Source: Microbacterium sp. AB (GTDB lineage: Bacteria; Actinomycetota; Actinomycetes; Actinomycetales; Microbacteriaceae). From it: DNA of 64,000 bases. The DNA lies in assembly GCF_032878875.1 (NCBI RefSeq), contig NZ_CP118157.1, positions 1,054,001 through 1,118,000 of the forward strand, written 5' to 3'. The translations under genes were made by a program, and so were the position numbers. Below the pieces are notes generated by a model, which saw only the letters and a list, made by a program, of their open reading frames with translations, did not search any database and was not told where the DNA came from. Positions 27,934-36,319 of the stretch are shown one piece after another (position 1 is the first letter of the stretch; each line of letters begins with the position of its first letter).

Positions 27934-28098
27934 ATGAGCGTCGACGACATGGTGCACGTGGCATCGGTGATCGCGATCCTCGCGTCCATCGCCGGCGGGG
28001 TTCTCGTCGTCATCAGCGCCCTCGTCGCGGGGTGGCGTCGTCGGAAGACCGTGGAGATCCGTTCCGCCGACAGGATGCCGCCACGCCGGCACGAGTGA
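27934..28098 (+). CDS. Small single-pass membrane protein
   Basis: A 54-residue protein that I do not recognise. It has a short acidic N-terminus (MSVDDM), one strong hydrophobic segment (about residues 8-32, VASVIAILASIAGGVLVVIS), and a very basic tail (WRRRKTVEIRSADR and RRHE), which predicts a single helix with the C-terminus in the cytoplasm. GAGAGGA lies seven bases before ATG 27934, a good ribosome site. It stands alone between the siderophore operon and the HxlR operon. Confidence 0.6.
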   Translation: MSVDDMVHVASVIAILASIAGGVLVVISALVAGWRRRKTVEIRSADRMPPRRHE

Positions 28099-28152
28099 GC
28101 GGCGCCTCGTCCTCGCCGCGTATCCCGGAGTCCATCCACTCGCATGCAGTGA

Positions 28153-28158
28153 TAAGCT
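28153..28158 (+). promoter_or_regulatory. -10 box of the HxlR-type regulator (leaderless start)
   Basis: TAAGCT ends eight bases before GTG 28167 with no ribosome site between. It overlaps a CTCAC-TTTTT-GTGAG inverted repeat. Confidence 0.45.
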
Positions 28159-28171
28159 CACTTTTTGTGAG
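28157..28171. promoter_or_regulatory. Candidate HxlR operator over the regulator start
   Basis: CTCAC-TTTTT-GTGAG is a perfect 5-5-5 inverted repeat covering the end of the -10 box and the GTG start of the HxlR-type gene. Its position is ideal for autorepression of the hxlR-monooxygenase-reductase operon by its own product. This is inferred only from symmetry and place. Confidence 0.4.
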
Positions 28172-28556
28172 TGAGACAGTGCGGACGCGGCCTTCGGCGC
28201 TCAGCGCCTGTCCGTCGTTCGTCGCCGCGATGGACATCGTCGGGCGCCGCTGGAACGGGTTGATCGTCCAGGCCCTCGCCGAGGGGTGCACGTCGTTCTC
28301 GGAGATCGCGCGATACGCGGAGCGCCTGAGCGACGCGGTGCTCGCGCGGCGTCTCCGGGAGCTGGAGGACGACGGGCTCGTCGAGAGGACGATCGTCGAC
28401 GCCCGGCCGCCTGCCGTGCGGTACACGCTGACCGGCGCCGGCGCCGCTCTGGCGCCCATCCTCGACAGCCTCACGGAGTGGGGCGAGCGCTTCACCCCAC
28501 CCGAAGACGACCCGCAGGACGTGCGGGCGCACGGCGGAACGGAGCAGGAAGCATGA
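28167..28556 (+). CDS. HxlR-family transcriptional regulator
   Basis: A 129-residue winged-helix protein of the HxlR/MarR-like group: CPSFVAAMDIVGRRWNGLIV (around residues 13-32) includes the conserved early Cys and the GRRW motif, followed by FSEIARYAERLSDAVLARRL (recognition helix) and the wing VRYTLTGAGAAL. HxlR proteins often sense thiol-reactive or redox compounds. The gene overlaps the following LLM monooxygenase by four bases, so it probably regulates its own operon through the palindrome at the start. Confidence 0.88.
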   Translation: MSETVRTRPSALSACPSFVAAMDIVGRRWNGLIVQALAEGCTSFSEIARYAERLSDAVLARRLRELEDDGLVERTIVDARPPAVRYTLTGAGAALAPILDSLTEWGERFTPPEDDPQDVRAHGGTEQEA

Positions 28557-29617
28557 TCGAGATCGGGGCCCTCACCTTCGGAGAGATCACGACGGATCCC
28601 GTGACGGGGGAGACGCCGACGGCCCTCCAGCGCGTGCGCGACACGATCGAGCAGGCGCGCGTCGCAGACCAGGCCGGTCTCGACGTGTTCGGCATCGGCG
28701 AGCACCATCGCGGCGACTTCATCGCGAGCGCACCCGCCGTCCTGCTGGCCGGCGCGGCCACGGCGACCGAGCGCATCCGCCTCGCCAGCACGGTGACGGT
28801 GCTCTCGAGCGACGACCCGGTGCGCGTCTACGAACAGTACGCGACGCTCGATCTGCTCTCCGAGGGCCGGGCGGAGATCATGGCGGGCCGCGGCTCCTAC
28901 ACCGAGTCGTTCCCCCTCTTCGGCTACTCGCTCGCGGACTACGACGACCTGTTCGCGGAGAAGCTCGACCTGCTGCTGAGGATCCGCGACGAGAACCCCG
29001 TGAGCTGGAGCGGGCGCACCCGGGCGCCCCTCGACCACGCCGACGTCGCTCCGCGGGCGCTGCAGTCGCCGCTTCCCGTGTGGCAGGCGGTCGGCGGGAC
29101 ACCGGCGTCCGCCGTCCGCGCGGGTCGCGCGGGGCTGCCGATGATGGTCGCGTTCCTCGTGGGGCCCATCCCGGCACACCGGCAGGCCGTGCAGTACTAC
29201 CGGGCGGCCGCAGCCCAGGCGGGTGTCCCGGAGGAGCGGCAGCGCGTCGGGGCGAGCGTGCACGGGTACGTCGGGAAGACGAGCCAGTCCGCGCGCGACA
29301 CGATGTTCCCGGCCTTCTCGCGCGGCATGCGCGAGAACAACCACCAGCGCGGCGTCGGCTTCGACATCCCCCGCCGGGGCTTCGACGCGCAGGCCTCCCC
29401 CGGGGGCATGCCCGTGGTCGGGAGCCCGCAGGAGGTCGTCGACAAGATCCTCACGTACCGGCAGGTCTACGGGATCGACAGGATCATGCTGCAGATGGGC
29501 TTCGGCGGGGTGTCGCAGCGCGATCACCTGGAGGCCATCGAGCTTCTGGGCACGGAGGTCGCGCCCGTTCTCCGGCGCGAGCTCGGAGCGGCGGCCGGGC
29601 GGGAGGACGCCGCGTGA
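28553..29617 (+). CDS. LLM-class flavin-dependent oxidoreductase
   Basis: A 354-residue luciferase-like monooxygenase with the TIM-barrel hallmarks GLDVFGIGEHHRGDF (about residues 43-57), LASTVTVLSSDDPVRVYEQY, MAGRGSY, and a C-terminal IDRIMLQMGFGG. Enzymes of this class use reduced FMN and oxygen to oxidise an organic substrate. The next gene encodes an NADPH-dependent FMN reductase, and the two overlap, which supports a two-component monooxygenase. ATG 28553 overlaps the regulator's stop (ATGA). The substrate is unknown. Confidence 0.88.
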   Translation: MIEIGALTFGEITTDPVTGETPTALQRVRDTIEQARVADQAGLDVFGIGEHHRGDFIASAPAVLLAGAATATERIRLASTVTVLSSDDPVRVYEQYATLDLLSEGRAEIMAGRGSYTESFPLFGYSLADYDDLFAEKLDLLLRIRDENPVSWSGRTRAPLDHADVAPRALQSPLPVWQAVGGTPASAVRAGRAGLPMMVAFLVGPIPAHRQAVQYYRAAAAQAGVPEERQRVGASVHGYVGKTSQSARDTMFPAFSRGMRENNHQRGVGFDIPRRGFDAQASPGGMPVVGSPQEVVDKILTYRQVYGIDRIMLQMGFGGVSQRDHLEAIELLGTEVAPVLRRELGAAAGREDAA

Positions 29618-30183
29618 GCGCGGGGGAGGGGCTCCGGGTCGTCGTCGTCAACGGCAGCCCGAGCGAGTCGTCGAAGACGGCGGCGCTCGCTCGGCTCGCG
29701 GTCGACGAGGTCTCGAGCAGGTACGCGTCGGAGGCGACCTGGGTCGACGTGTATCGGTGCGGCCCGGGTCTGACGTCGGCGATCACGCGGGAGGACGTGG
29801 ACGAGGCGACCGAGCGCGCCCTGCGCGGCGTCGAGCAGGCGGATCTGCTGATCGTCGCGGTGCCCGTCTTCCGCGGCGCCTACCCCGGCATGTTCAAGCA
29901 CTTCATGGATCTCGTCGACCAGTACGCGCTCGTCCGCAAGCCCGTCGTTCTGCTCGCCACGGGCGGCAGCGACCGTCATGCCCTCGTGATCGACCACGTG
30001 CTGCGTCCGCTGTTCGCGTTCTTCCAGGCGTACGTCGCGCCGAGTGCGGTGTACGCCAGCTCGGCGGTGTTCGACGGCTCGCTCATCCTCGACCCGGGCG
30101 TCCACACGCGGGTGCAGATTGCGATCGACGACGTGGACGGCCTGCTCGTCGCGCGGGGAGCCCGGGAGCGCGAGGCGGTCTGA
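29614..30183 (+). CDS. NADPH-dependent FMN reductase
   Basis: A 189-residue flavodoxin-fold reductase with the phosphate-binding loop VVVNGSPSESSKT (residues about 9-21), the motif VPVFRGAYPGMFKHFMDLV around residue 85, and VVLLATGGSDRH later. It resembles SsuE/MsuE-type reductases that supply FMNH2 to a partner monooxygenase; that partner is the upstream LLM protein, whose stop overlaps its GTG start by four bases. Confidence 0.88.
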   Translation: MSAGEGLRVVVVNGSPSESSKTAALARLAVDEVSSRYASEATWVDVYRCGPGLTSAITREDVDEATERALRGVEQADLLIVAVPVFRGAYPGMFKHFMDLVDQYALVRKPVVLLATGGSDRHALVIDHVLRPLFAFFQAYVAPSAVYASSAVFDGSLILDPGVHTRVQIAIDDVDGLLVARGAREREAV

Positions 30184-30373
30184 CGGACGTCGCCCGAAGC
30201 GCGCGCCGAGCGTCTGACCAGGGTGTTCTGCCCATGTTCGTGGGGATTCGTCCAGGGGCAGCACGGTGAGTTGTTGATCGCCGTCCATGAATTGGTCTCT
30301 CTGTGAATACGATGTGTGCACTCGCCGCCGCGACGTGCGGACGGCGTGCAGATATCGAGACCCAGGGGGCAGA

Positions 30374-31345
30374 GTGCAGAACAAGAACACGAGATCAGTC
30401 CGACGCGTCATCGCGCGAGCCATCCTGTCCGCGGCAGCGGCGAGCGCGTTCGTCCTCGGAGGCGCGGGCGTCGCGAACGCCGCGCCGGCGCCGGACGAGG
30501 ACATCGAGACCCACCGCATATCGAGCTCGGCCGGGGAGAGCGCGGAGGCGTACTGGACCCCCGAGCGGATGGAGGCCGCCACGCCCGCCGATCGGGAGCT
30601 CGCGGACCCCCAGACGTCGTCCTCTCCCGTCGCCGCCGCCGATCCGGTGACGATCGACGGCGTCGCCGCGGCGTCGGGAGTCTCTCCTGAGCTGCTCGTG
30701 GAGGCCGCTCCCGTCTCGCACATCGGCAAGGTGTTCTTCACCCTCGCCGGACAGGACTACGTCTGCTCGGGCAACTCCGTCGTCTCGGCGAACGAGAGCA
30801 CGGTCGCCACGGCGGGCCACTGCCTCAACGAGGGGCCGGGGGCGTACGCGACGAACTTCGTCTTCGCGCCGGCCTACGACGAGGGGGCGACGCCGTACGG
30901 CGTGTGGAGCGCCACCGAGCTCGTGGCGCCGACCGCCTGGGTGCAGCAGGGCGACATCAACTACGACACGGGCTTCGCGGTCGTGAGCAGCGGCTCGGGG
31001 GCCACCCTGTCTGACACGGTCGGCGCATCCGGCGTCGCGTTCAACCAGCCGCGCGGACTCGAGTACACGGCATACGGGTACCCGGCCGCCTCGCCGTTCG
31101 ACGGCGAGAGCCTGCACGTGTGCAGCGGCGCCGCGACGAGCGACACCCTCGGCGGAACGGACTCGCAGGGCATCCCGTGCGACATGACCGGCGGGTCGTC
31201 GGGCGGCCCCTGGTTCATCGGCGACGGTGCCGGCGGCGTCCAGAACTCGGTGAACAGCTTCGGCTACAACGTGCTGCCCGGCGTCATGTTCGGCCCCTTC
31301 TGGGGCTCGGTCGTGCAGAGCGCGTACGACACCGCGGCGAGCTGA
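30374..31345 (+). CDS. Secreted trypsin-like serine protease
   Basis: A 323-residue S1-fold protease. A basic N-terminus and hydrophobic core (ILSAAAASAFVLGGAGVANA, cleavage after ANA) form a Sec signal peptide. A pro-region of about 80 residues follows. The catalytic triad is His149 in ATAGHCL, Asp198 in INYDTGFAV and Ser276 in MTGGSSGGPW. GTG 30374 has AGGGGG a few bases upstream. It resembles V8/Glu-type endopeptidase-like proteins of actinobacteria; target specificity is not readable. It is a single gene ended by a very strong hairpin. The 190-bp region upstream shows TACGAT (30307-30312) as a possible -10. Confidence 0.88.
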   Translation: MQNKNTRSVRRVIARAILSAAAASAFVLGGAGVANAAPAPDEDIETHRISSSAGESAEAYWTPERMEAATPADRELADPQTSSSPVAAADPVTIDGVAAASGVSPELLVEAAPVSHIGKVFFTLAGQDYVCSGNSVVSANESTVATAGHCLNEGPGAYATNFVFAPAYDEGATPYGVWSATELVAPTAWVQQGDINYDTGFAVVSSGSGATLSDTVGASGVAFNQPRGLEYTAYGYPAASPFDGESLHVCSGAATSDTLGGTDSQGIPCDMTGGSSGGPWFIGDGAGGVQNSVNSFGYNVLPGVMFGPFWGSVVQSAYDTAAS

Positions 31346-31351
31346 GCCCGA

Positions 31352-31394
31352 CGTCGCTGCGGGCTCCCGGATGCTCCGGGAGCCCGCAGCGACG
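31352..31394 (+). terminator. Strong terminator after the serine protease gene
   Basis: A 20-bp perfect stem (CGTCGCTGCGGGCTCCCGGA with its reverse complement) and a three-base TGC loop begins six bases after the protease stop. There is no U-tract, but the stem is very stable. Confidence 0.85.
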
Positions 31395-31507
31395 AGTCGG
31401 AGGTCCGGGCGATCGGCGTCCGGGGCGTGTCAGGTCCGCCGTCCCGGGACGCCTGCGCTCGTCGCGGCGACGGAGATCGTCGTACGCGGAGCCCTCTCGC
31501 CGTCCAT

Positions 31508-31556
31508 ATGACGAAATCGACCCACTCTGCTTGCTCGGATGGGTCGATTTCGTCAT
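31508..31556. repeat. 17-bp perfect inverted repeat left of the IS pair
   Basis: ATGACGAAATCGACCCA (31508-31524) and its exact reverse complement (31540-31556) flank a 15-base loop, seven bases before the left end of the first IS256-type element. A/T content within the arms is unlike the surrounding DNA. It may be a target palindrome, a remnant of another mobile element or a terminator. The region 31395-31507 has no gene that I can support. Confidence 0.65.
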
Positions 31557-31563
31557 TCGAACG

Positions 31564-33017
31564 GGGTGAGTCCCATAGCGTGGTGTCAATTCCTGCGGGG
31601 TTCTCGTCGTCGTGGACGATGAAGGGCCACCGTGGGATGACCATTGTTTCCGGCAAGAAGCAAAGCAGAGATCCCACGATGACCCAGAACCAGTCTGCCT
31701 TGACGACCCTGATCGGCGAAGTCCTCGCCGATCCCGACCTCGCCGATCCCGACCTCGCCCACTCCGATGTGTTCCGTCGGATGCTGCAGGCCGGCCTGCA
31801 AGATCTTGTCGACGCGGAAGCGACGGTGAAGATCGGCGCCGGCCGTTACGAGCGGACCGCGGAGCGGACGACCCGCCGCAACGGCACCCGGCCGAAGACG
31901 CTCGCGACCCCGGCCGGGGAAGTAGATCTGCAGATCCCGAAGCTGCGGGAGGGGTCGTTCTTCCCGTCGCTGTTGCACCCGCGCCGCCGGGTCGACAAGG
32001 CCCTCCACTCGGTGATCTGCCAGGCCTGGATCGACGGAGTCTCCACTCGCAAGGTCGACCAGCTGGTGCGGGCGCTGGGGAACGACACCGGCATCTCCCG
32101 GTCGACGGTGTCGCGGATCTGCTCCGAGATCGACGAGGCGGTGCACGAGTTCCTGCACCGCAGGATCGATCACACCTGGTTCCCGTACCTGTTCCTCGAC
32201 GCCACCTACCTCGACGTCCGCCACCGCGGCCGGGTCGTCTCCCAAGCCCTCGTCGTCGCCACCGGAGTCTCCGGCGAAGGTCGCCGGGAGATCCTCGGGA
32301 TGGCGCTGGGCGACGCGGAGACCACCGACTTCTGGACCGAGTTTCTCCGCGGCCTCCGCGACCGCGGACTGAAGGTCGCCACCGACGCCGACCCGCTGGG
32401 CGTGACCCTCGTCACCAGCGACGCGCACGCCGGCCTGAAGACCGCGGTCAAGGCGATCCTACCCGGGGCCGGATGGCAAAGATGCCGCGTCCACTTCGCC
32501 CGCAACGTCACCCAGAAGCTCGGCTCGGCGCGTTCGAAGCCAGTCAACGCGTTGATCTCGACGATCTTCGCGCAGACCACGACCGAGGCCGTGATCGCGC
32601 AATACAAGGCTGTCACCGACAGCCTCCGCGGCTCGTTCCCCGAGATCGCGACGATGCTCGAGGCGGCCGAGGCGGACCTGACCGGGTTCGCGCCGTTGCC
32701 CCGTGAGCACTGGCAGAAGGTCTGGTCGAACAATCCCATCGAGCGCCTCAACCGCGAGATCAAGCGCCGCGCCGACGTCGTCCAGATCTTCCCCGACCAG
32801 AGCAGCGTCACCCGCCTGATCGGCGCCGTTCTTCAAGAGCAGCACGAGGAATGGGGCTACGGCGAACGCCGCTACTTCTCCGACATCTCGATGCGCAAAC
32901 TCGTCTACACGCTCCACGAGCACCCCGAGCCCGCACGCCCCGAGCTCTACCTCACCGCCTGACCATCACCCACCATCAGGAAGCAACCGAATGACACCAC
33001 GCCAAGGGACTTGACCC
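31564..33017 (+). mobile_element. IS256-family insertion sequence, copy 1
   Basis: Terminal inverted repeats frame a complete transposase gene: the left end begins GGGTGAGTCCCATAGCG and ends TGGTGTCA (31564-31588), and the right end TGACACCACGCCAAGGG...TTGACCC (32992-33017) is its imperfect reverse complement (ten identical inner bases TGACACCACG, then GGGACT). Size is about 1.45 kb, normal for IS256. No 8-9-bp target duplication is visible at these ends. The element looks intact and possibly mobile. Confidence 0.8.
31679..32962 (+). CDS. IS256-family transposase (intact)
   Basis: A 427-residue mutator-type DDE transposase. The region begins with an N-terminal DNA-binding domain (MTQNQSALTTLIGEVL), then RTTRRNGTRPKTL and LQIPKLREGSFFPSLL typical of the family. 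The DDE residues are in LFLDATYLDV, VTSDAHAGL and the Glu of NNPIERLNREIKRR; the WQRCRVHFARN segment is intact. It is about 50-60% similar by eye to the neighbouring broken copy. The start ATG 31679 is chosen for the family N-terminus. Confidence 0.93.
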   Translation: MTQNQSALTTLIGEVLADPDLADPDLAHSDVFRRMLQAGLQDLVDAEATVKIGAGRYERTAERTTRRNGTRPKTLATPAGEVDLQIPKLREGSFFPSLLHPRRRVDKALHSVICQAWIDGVSTRKVDQLVRALGNDTGISRSTVSRICSEIDEAVHEFLHRRIDHTWFPYLFLDATYLDVRHRGRVVSQALVVATGVSGEGRREILGMALGDAETTDFWTEFLRGLRDRGLKVATDADPLGVTLVTSDAHAGLKTAVKAILPGAGWQRCRVHFARNVTQKLGSARSKPVNALISTIFAQTTTEAVIAQYKAVTDSLRGSFPEIATMLEAAEADLTGFAPLPREHWQKVWSNNPIERLNREIKRRADVVQIFPDQSSVTRLIGAVLQEQHEEWGYGERRYFSDISMRKLVYTLHEHPEPARPELYLTA

Positions 33018-33036
33018 ACCGAGCCGGAGTCCCGGG

Positions 33037-34425
33037 GAGTGGTGGGCTTTCGGGCCCGCGGCGTCGTGACCGCGACGGGGTGAGCCATCGTGCGATGGTC
33101 AGTGAGAACGACCAAGAACTCACACAGAAAGACGACACCGCACGATGGCTCTTGACCAGTCTGCCCTCCTCGAGCTGCTCGGGGAACTGAAGCTCACCGA
33201 CACGACCGACCGCATCCGAGCTGCGACCGAGCGGCTCTATCAGGAGTTGATCGACGCGGAGACGGCCGCGTTCATCGGCGCCGCCCCCTACGAGCGCACC
33301 GCGGAGCGCACGACCACCCGTAACGGGTCCCGACCCCGGACCTTGTCGACCACGGCTGGGGATCTGGAACTGCGGATCCCGAAGCTGCGGGCCGGGTCGT
33401 TCTTCCCGTCGCTGTTGGAGCGGCGTCGCCGCGTCGACCAGGCCCTGTTCGCGGTCGTGATGGAGGCCTACCTGCACGGCGTCAGCACCAGGAAGGTCGA
33501 TGACCTCGTCAAAGCGCTCGGTGCTGACACGGGCATCTCGAAGTCCGAGGTGTCCCGCATCTGCGCTGGCTTGGATGCCGAGGTCGCATCGTTCCGAGAC
33601 CGCTCGCTGGCAGATATCGCCTACCCCTACGTGTTCCTCGACGCGACCTACTGCAAGGTCCGCATCGACCACCGCGTCGTGTCCCAGGCGATCGTCGTCG
33701 CGATCGGCGTCGCCGCGGACGGCCGACGTGTCGTGCTCGGCTTCGATGTCGGCGACAGCGAGACCGAACAGTTCTGGAAGCAGTTCCTGCGCTCGTTGAG
33801 GACGCGGGGCCTGGATGGGGTGAAGCTGGTGATCTCCGACGCCCACGCAGGGCTGAAGAAGGCTTCGGCGACGGTGTTGCAGGGCGCAGCCTGACAACGC
33901 TGCCGCGTCCACTTCATGCGCAACGTCCTCACCGCCCTGCCGAAGGGTCGGCAGGAGATGGTCGCCAGCGTGATCCGCACGATCTTCGCCCAACCCGACG
34001 CCGAGCACATCGATACCCAGTTCGACGAAGTCGTGCGCATGATCGAGCGCGTCCATCCGAAGACCGCCGAACTGCTCGCCGACGCTCGTGAGGACATCCT
34101 CGCGTTCAAGGCGTTCCCTGCCCGGCACTGGCGACAGATCTGGTCCACAAACCCGCTGGAACGCCTCAACCGTGAGATCAAACGTCGCACCGATGTCGTC
34201 GGCGTGTTCCCGAACAACGCCGCCCTGCTGCGCCTGGCCGGTGCCGTCCTCGTCGAGCAACACGATGAATGGGAAGCCGGCGACCGCCGCTACTTCTCGG
34301 AAGCCTCGATGACCGAGCTGACCGCGACTATCGCCACCATCGACGAGGCGGTGATACTGCCCGAGATCACCGCCGCCTAAACTGACAACAGCTGATCATC
34401 GCAACAAAGCGAAAGACCACCACTC
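33037..34425 (+). mobile_element. IS256-family insertion sequence, copy 2 (transposase broken)
   Basis: The left end GAGTGGTGGGCTTTCG (33037-33052) and right end CGAAAGACCACCACTC (34410-34425) are inverted repeats with one mismatch. They enclose a mutator-type transposase with a premature stop. The element lies only 19 bp from the right end of copy 1, and no target duplication is seen. Its inverted repeats differ from those of copy 1, so the two are different IS256-family members and not a duplication. Confidence 0.75.
33145..34380 (+). pseudogene. IS256-family transposase interrupted by one in-frame TGA
   Basis: A 412-codon frame is interrupted at 33892-33894 by TGA. Translation continues in the same frame directly after it (QRCRVHFMRNVL), and the position equals the conserved Trp of the family WQRCRVHF segment, present in copy 1. 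A single TGG to TGA change therefore explains the break. Upstream of it are LFVDATYCKV-like (VFLDATYCKV) and ISDAHAGLK, carrying the first two catalytic Asp residues; downstream is NPLERLNREIKRR with the Glu. Without TGA read-through the product is a 249-residue fragment lacking the last catalytic residue. Confidence 0.9.
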
Positions 34426-34552
34426 AAACGGACGCGGCCGTCACCGAGGAAGACCTCTGTCTCACGCCCGAGCGCACCGAGGTCAACGAAACCCTGCATG
34501 ACTGGCACGCTGACCACAGGCTCGGAACCGCACACACCACGATGAAAACGAA
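34426..34552. other. IS-to-tRNA spacer, possible gene remnant
   Basis: The 127 bp between the second IS and the tRNA-Pro terminator can be read on the plus strand without a stop as a hydrophilic peptide (for example TEEDLCLTPERTEVNETL) but lacks a start codon and ribosome site. It may be the 3' leftover of a gene disrupted by the IS. No family is recognised. Confidence 0.25.
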
Positions 34553-34583
34553 GGGAGCCCCCCGCGTCTCCGCGGAGGGCTCC
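34553..34583 (-). terminator. Terminator downstream of tRNA-Pro
   Basis: GGAGCCCCCCGCG (34554-34566) pairs with CGCGGAGGGCTCC (34571-34583) with one mismatch. Read on the minus strand it is followed by TTCGTTTTC, a T-rich tract, so it fits the end of the tRNA-Pro transcript. Confidence 0.7.
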
Positions 34584-34635
34584 TCATCGGTACCGAACAT
34601 GCTCATTCAGTCCAAAGGTTTGAATAAGCCTGTAC

Positions 34636-34712
34636 TGGTCGGGGTGACAGGATTTGAACCTGCGGCCTCGTCGTCCCGAACGACGCGCGCTACCAAGCTG
34701 CGCCACACCCCG
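34636..34712 (-). tRNA. tRNA-Pro (anticodon CGG), CCA encoded
   Basis: On the minus strand, CGGGGTG (5') pairs with CACCCCG (3'), followed by A and an encoded CCA. The anticodon loop TTCGGGA sits on a CGTCG/CGACG stem and gives anticodon CGG, which reads the CCG proline codon common in high-GC genomes. The T-arm GCAGGTTCAAATCCTGT is canonical. It flanks the IS cluster. Confidence 0.95.
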
Positions 34713-34781
34713 TGGCAACCCTTCAACTCTACCCGATGCGGGGCGGCGCGACGAATCGGCGTGTCCCGGGCGGGCCCGTCG

Positions 34782-35399
34782 TCAGATGCTGCGCCGGAGG
34801 GCAGCACCCGGCCGTCTGCTGAGCGTCCACACGAGGGCTCCTGCCGCCATCAGGGCGATGAACAGCAGGATGACATGCACGATGAGCGACGCCGTTCCGC
34901 GTTCGGGCAGCAGGAAGCCGTACGGCACCCAGCCGTCGGTGACGCCTCGGATCAGCACCACGACGATCCACGTGGCCGGATAGGGGAGGACGAGCCAGAG
35001 CTTCCGCCACGCGAGCGGCGGACGGTCGCCCAGCAGTGCCCAGTCGACGAGGGCGAGCACCGGGAACACGACGTGCAGGACGACACTCACCCAGGACGGC
35101 GCCGAGCCTGTGCCCGGGACCAGCACGTTGTAGACGACGCCCACGACCAGCAGGCATGCCGTCGCCACCGCGCGGAACAAGACGACGCCGTCCGGGATGC
35201 GCTCCTGTCCCAGCGCCAGCGCTCCCGTGACGATGAGGACGACGCAGGCGAGCAGGCAGGTCAGGTTGGTGAAGTATCCGAAGTAGTCGAACGGGTTCGC
35301 GTCTCCGACCGCGACGCGGAGCCCGTAGGCGTATCCGACGACGGCGATCACCGTCGCGCCCACAGCGATCCGCAGCGACGCCGCGGACCTCTCGGTCAT
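34782..35399 (-). CDS. Pr6Pr-family membrane protein
   Basis: A 205-residue integral membrane protein with six hydrophobic helices and the Pr6Pr/FAR-17a-like hallmarks: FGYFTNLTCLLACVVLIV early, VLLHVVFPVLALVDW-like HVVFPVLALVDWALLGDRP in the middle and YPATWIVVVLIRG, PYGFLLP later. The function of this family in bacteria is not established. Start ATG 35399 lies two bases after the metallophosphoesterase stop, making it the third gene of the ponA-type operon. Confidence 0.82.
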   Translation of the reverse strand: MTERSAASLRIAVGATVIAVVGYAYGLRVAVGDANPFDYFGYFTNLTCLLACVVLIVTGALALGQERIPDGVVLFRAVATACLLVVGVVYNVLVPGTGSAPSWVSVVLHVVFPVLALVDWALLGDRPPLAWRKLWLVLPYPATWIVVVLIRGVTDGWVPYGFLLPERGTASLIVHVILLFIALMAAGALVWTLSRRPGAALRRSI

Positions 35400-35401
35400 G
35401 A

Positions 35402-36319
35402 TCAGCCGTGCCGCGGCGCGAGCGTCAGGAGCGAGACCTCGGGCGGGCACGCGAAGCGGACGGGGGAGTAGATCGAGTGGCCGAGACCGGCGCTCACGTT
35501 GAGCGGCACGGTGCGGCCGTCGTGCGTCCAGGCCGAGAGGCCGCGGGCCTGCTTCGGGGGCAGATCGCAGTTCGACAGCAGCGCGCCGTAGAACGGGACG
35601 CGCACCTGGCCGCCGTGCGTGTGGCCGGCGAAGATCGCATCGGCGCCGAGATCGGTGAACGTGTCCAGCACGCGACGATAGGGGGCGTGAGTCACGCCGA
35701 GCGTCAGGGCGGGCGTCGGCAGCTCGGAGATCAGCGGCGGCAGGGCGTCGAGCTCGTCCAGCCGGTGATGCGGGTCGTTCACGCCGAAGAGGTTCACCCT
35801 CGTGCCGCGGATGTCGAGCGTCGTCGCGGTGTTGTTCAGGCCCGACCATCCGAGCTCGTCGGTGAGATACCCGTCCAGTGCGTCGGTGTCGAGGCGCTCG
35901 ACTCTCGGAGTGCCATCCGACGGGCCGAGCAGGTAGCGGAGAGGGTTGCGCGGAGCCGGCTCCCACAGGTCGTTCGACCCGTGGACGAAGATGCCCGGCA
36001 CGCCGCGGAACGGCGCGAACGCCCGGCGGATGCCTTCCAGCCCCTCGCGATGCCCGAGGTTGTCGCCCGTGTTGACGATGAGATCGGGCCGGAGGGAGGC
36101 GAGCTTCGCGATCCACTCCTGCTTGCGGTGCTGCCAGGGCGCCATGTGCGCGTCGGAGAGGTGCAGGATGCGGATGGGGAGGGCGTCCGGGTCGAGCACG
36201 CGAACCGTGTGGTGGCGCACGGTGAAGAGGTGGCGCTCGATGCCGATCCCCCAGACGGCGGCCGCGGCCCCGGCGCCCGCGAGGGCGCCGAGGGCCGCGA
36301 GGCCCGGGCGGGAACCCAC
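35402..36319 (-). CDS. Metallophosphoesterase (membrane-anchored)
   Basis: A 305-residue calcineurin-like phosphoesterase. An N-terminal hydrophobic segment (LAALGALAGAGAAAAVWGIG) acts as a signal anchor. Metal-binding motifs are in order: HLSDAHM, NTGDNLGHREG, GSNDLWE (the GNHD-like block with Ser in place of Gly-Asn-His), THAPY and GHTHGGQVRVPF. The fold class of YkuE/YaeI-type enzymes fits; a cell-wall or lipid substrate has been suggested for some, but here it is unknown. GTG 36319 shares one base with the stop of the penicillin-binding protein gene, so it is cotranscribed with it. Confidence 0.88.
   Translation of the reverse strand: MGSRPGLAALGALAGAGAAAAVWGIGIERHLFTVRHHTVRVLDPDALPIRILHLSDAHMAPWQHRKQEWIAKLASLRPDLIVNTGDNLGHREGLEGIRRAFAPFRGVPGIFVHGSNDLWEPAPRNPLRYLLGPSDGTPRVERLDTDALDGYLTDELGWSGLNNTATTLDIRGTRVNLFGVNDPHHRLDELDALPPLISELPTPALTLGVTHAPYRRVLDTFTDLGADAIFAGHTHGGQVRVPFYGALLSNCDLPPKQARGLSAWTHDGRTVPLNVSAGLGHSIYSPVRFACPPEVSLLTLAPRHG

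Noticed and set aside
31395..31569. Short open frames between the protease terminator and the first IS
   Set aside because: They run through the palindrome, have no ribosome sites and show no recognisable protein features.
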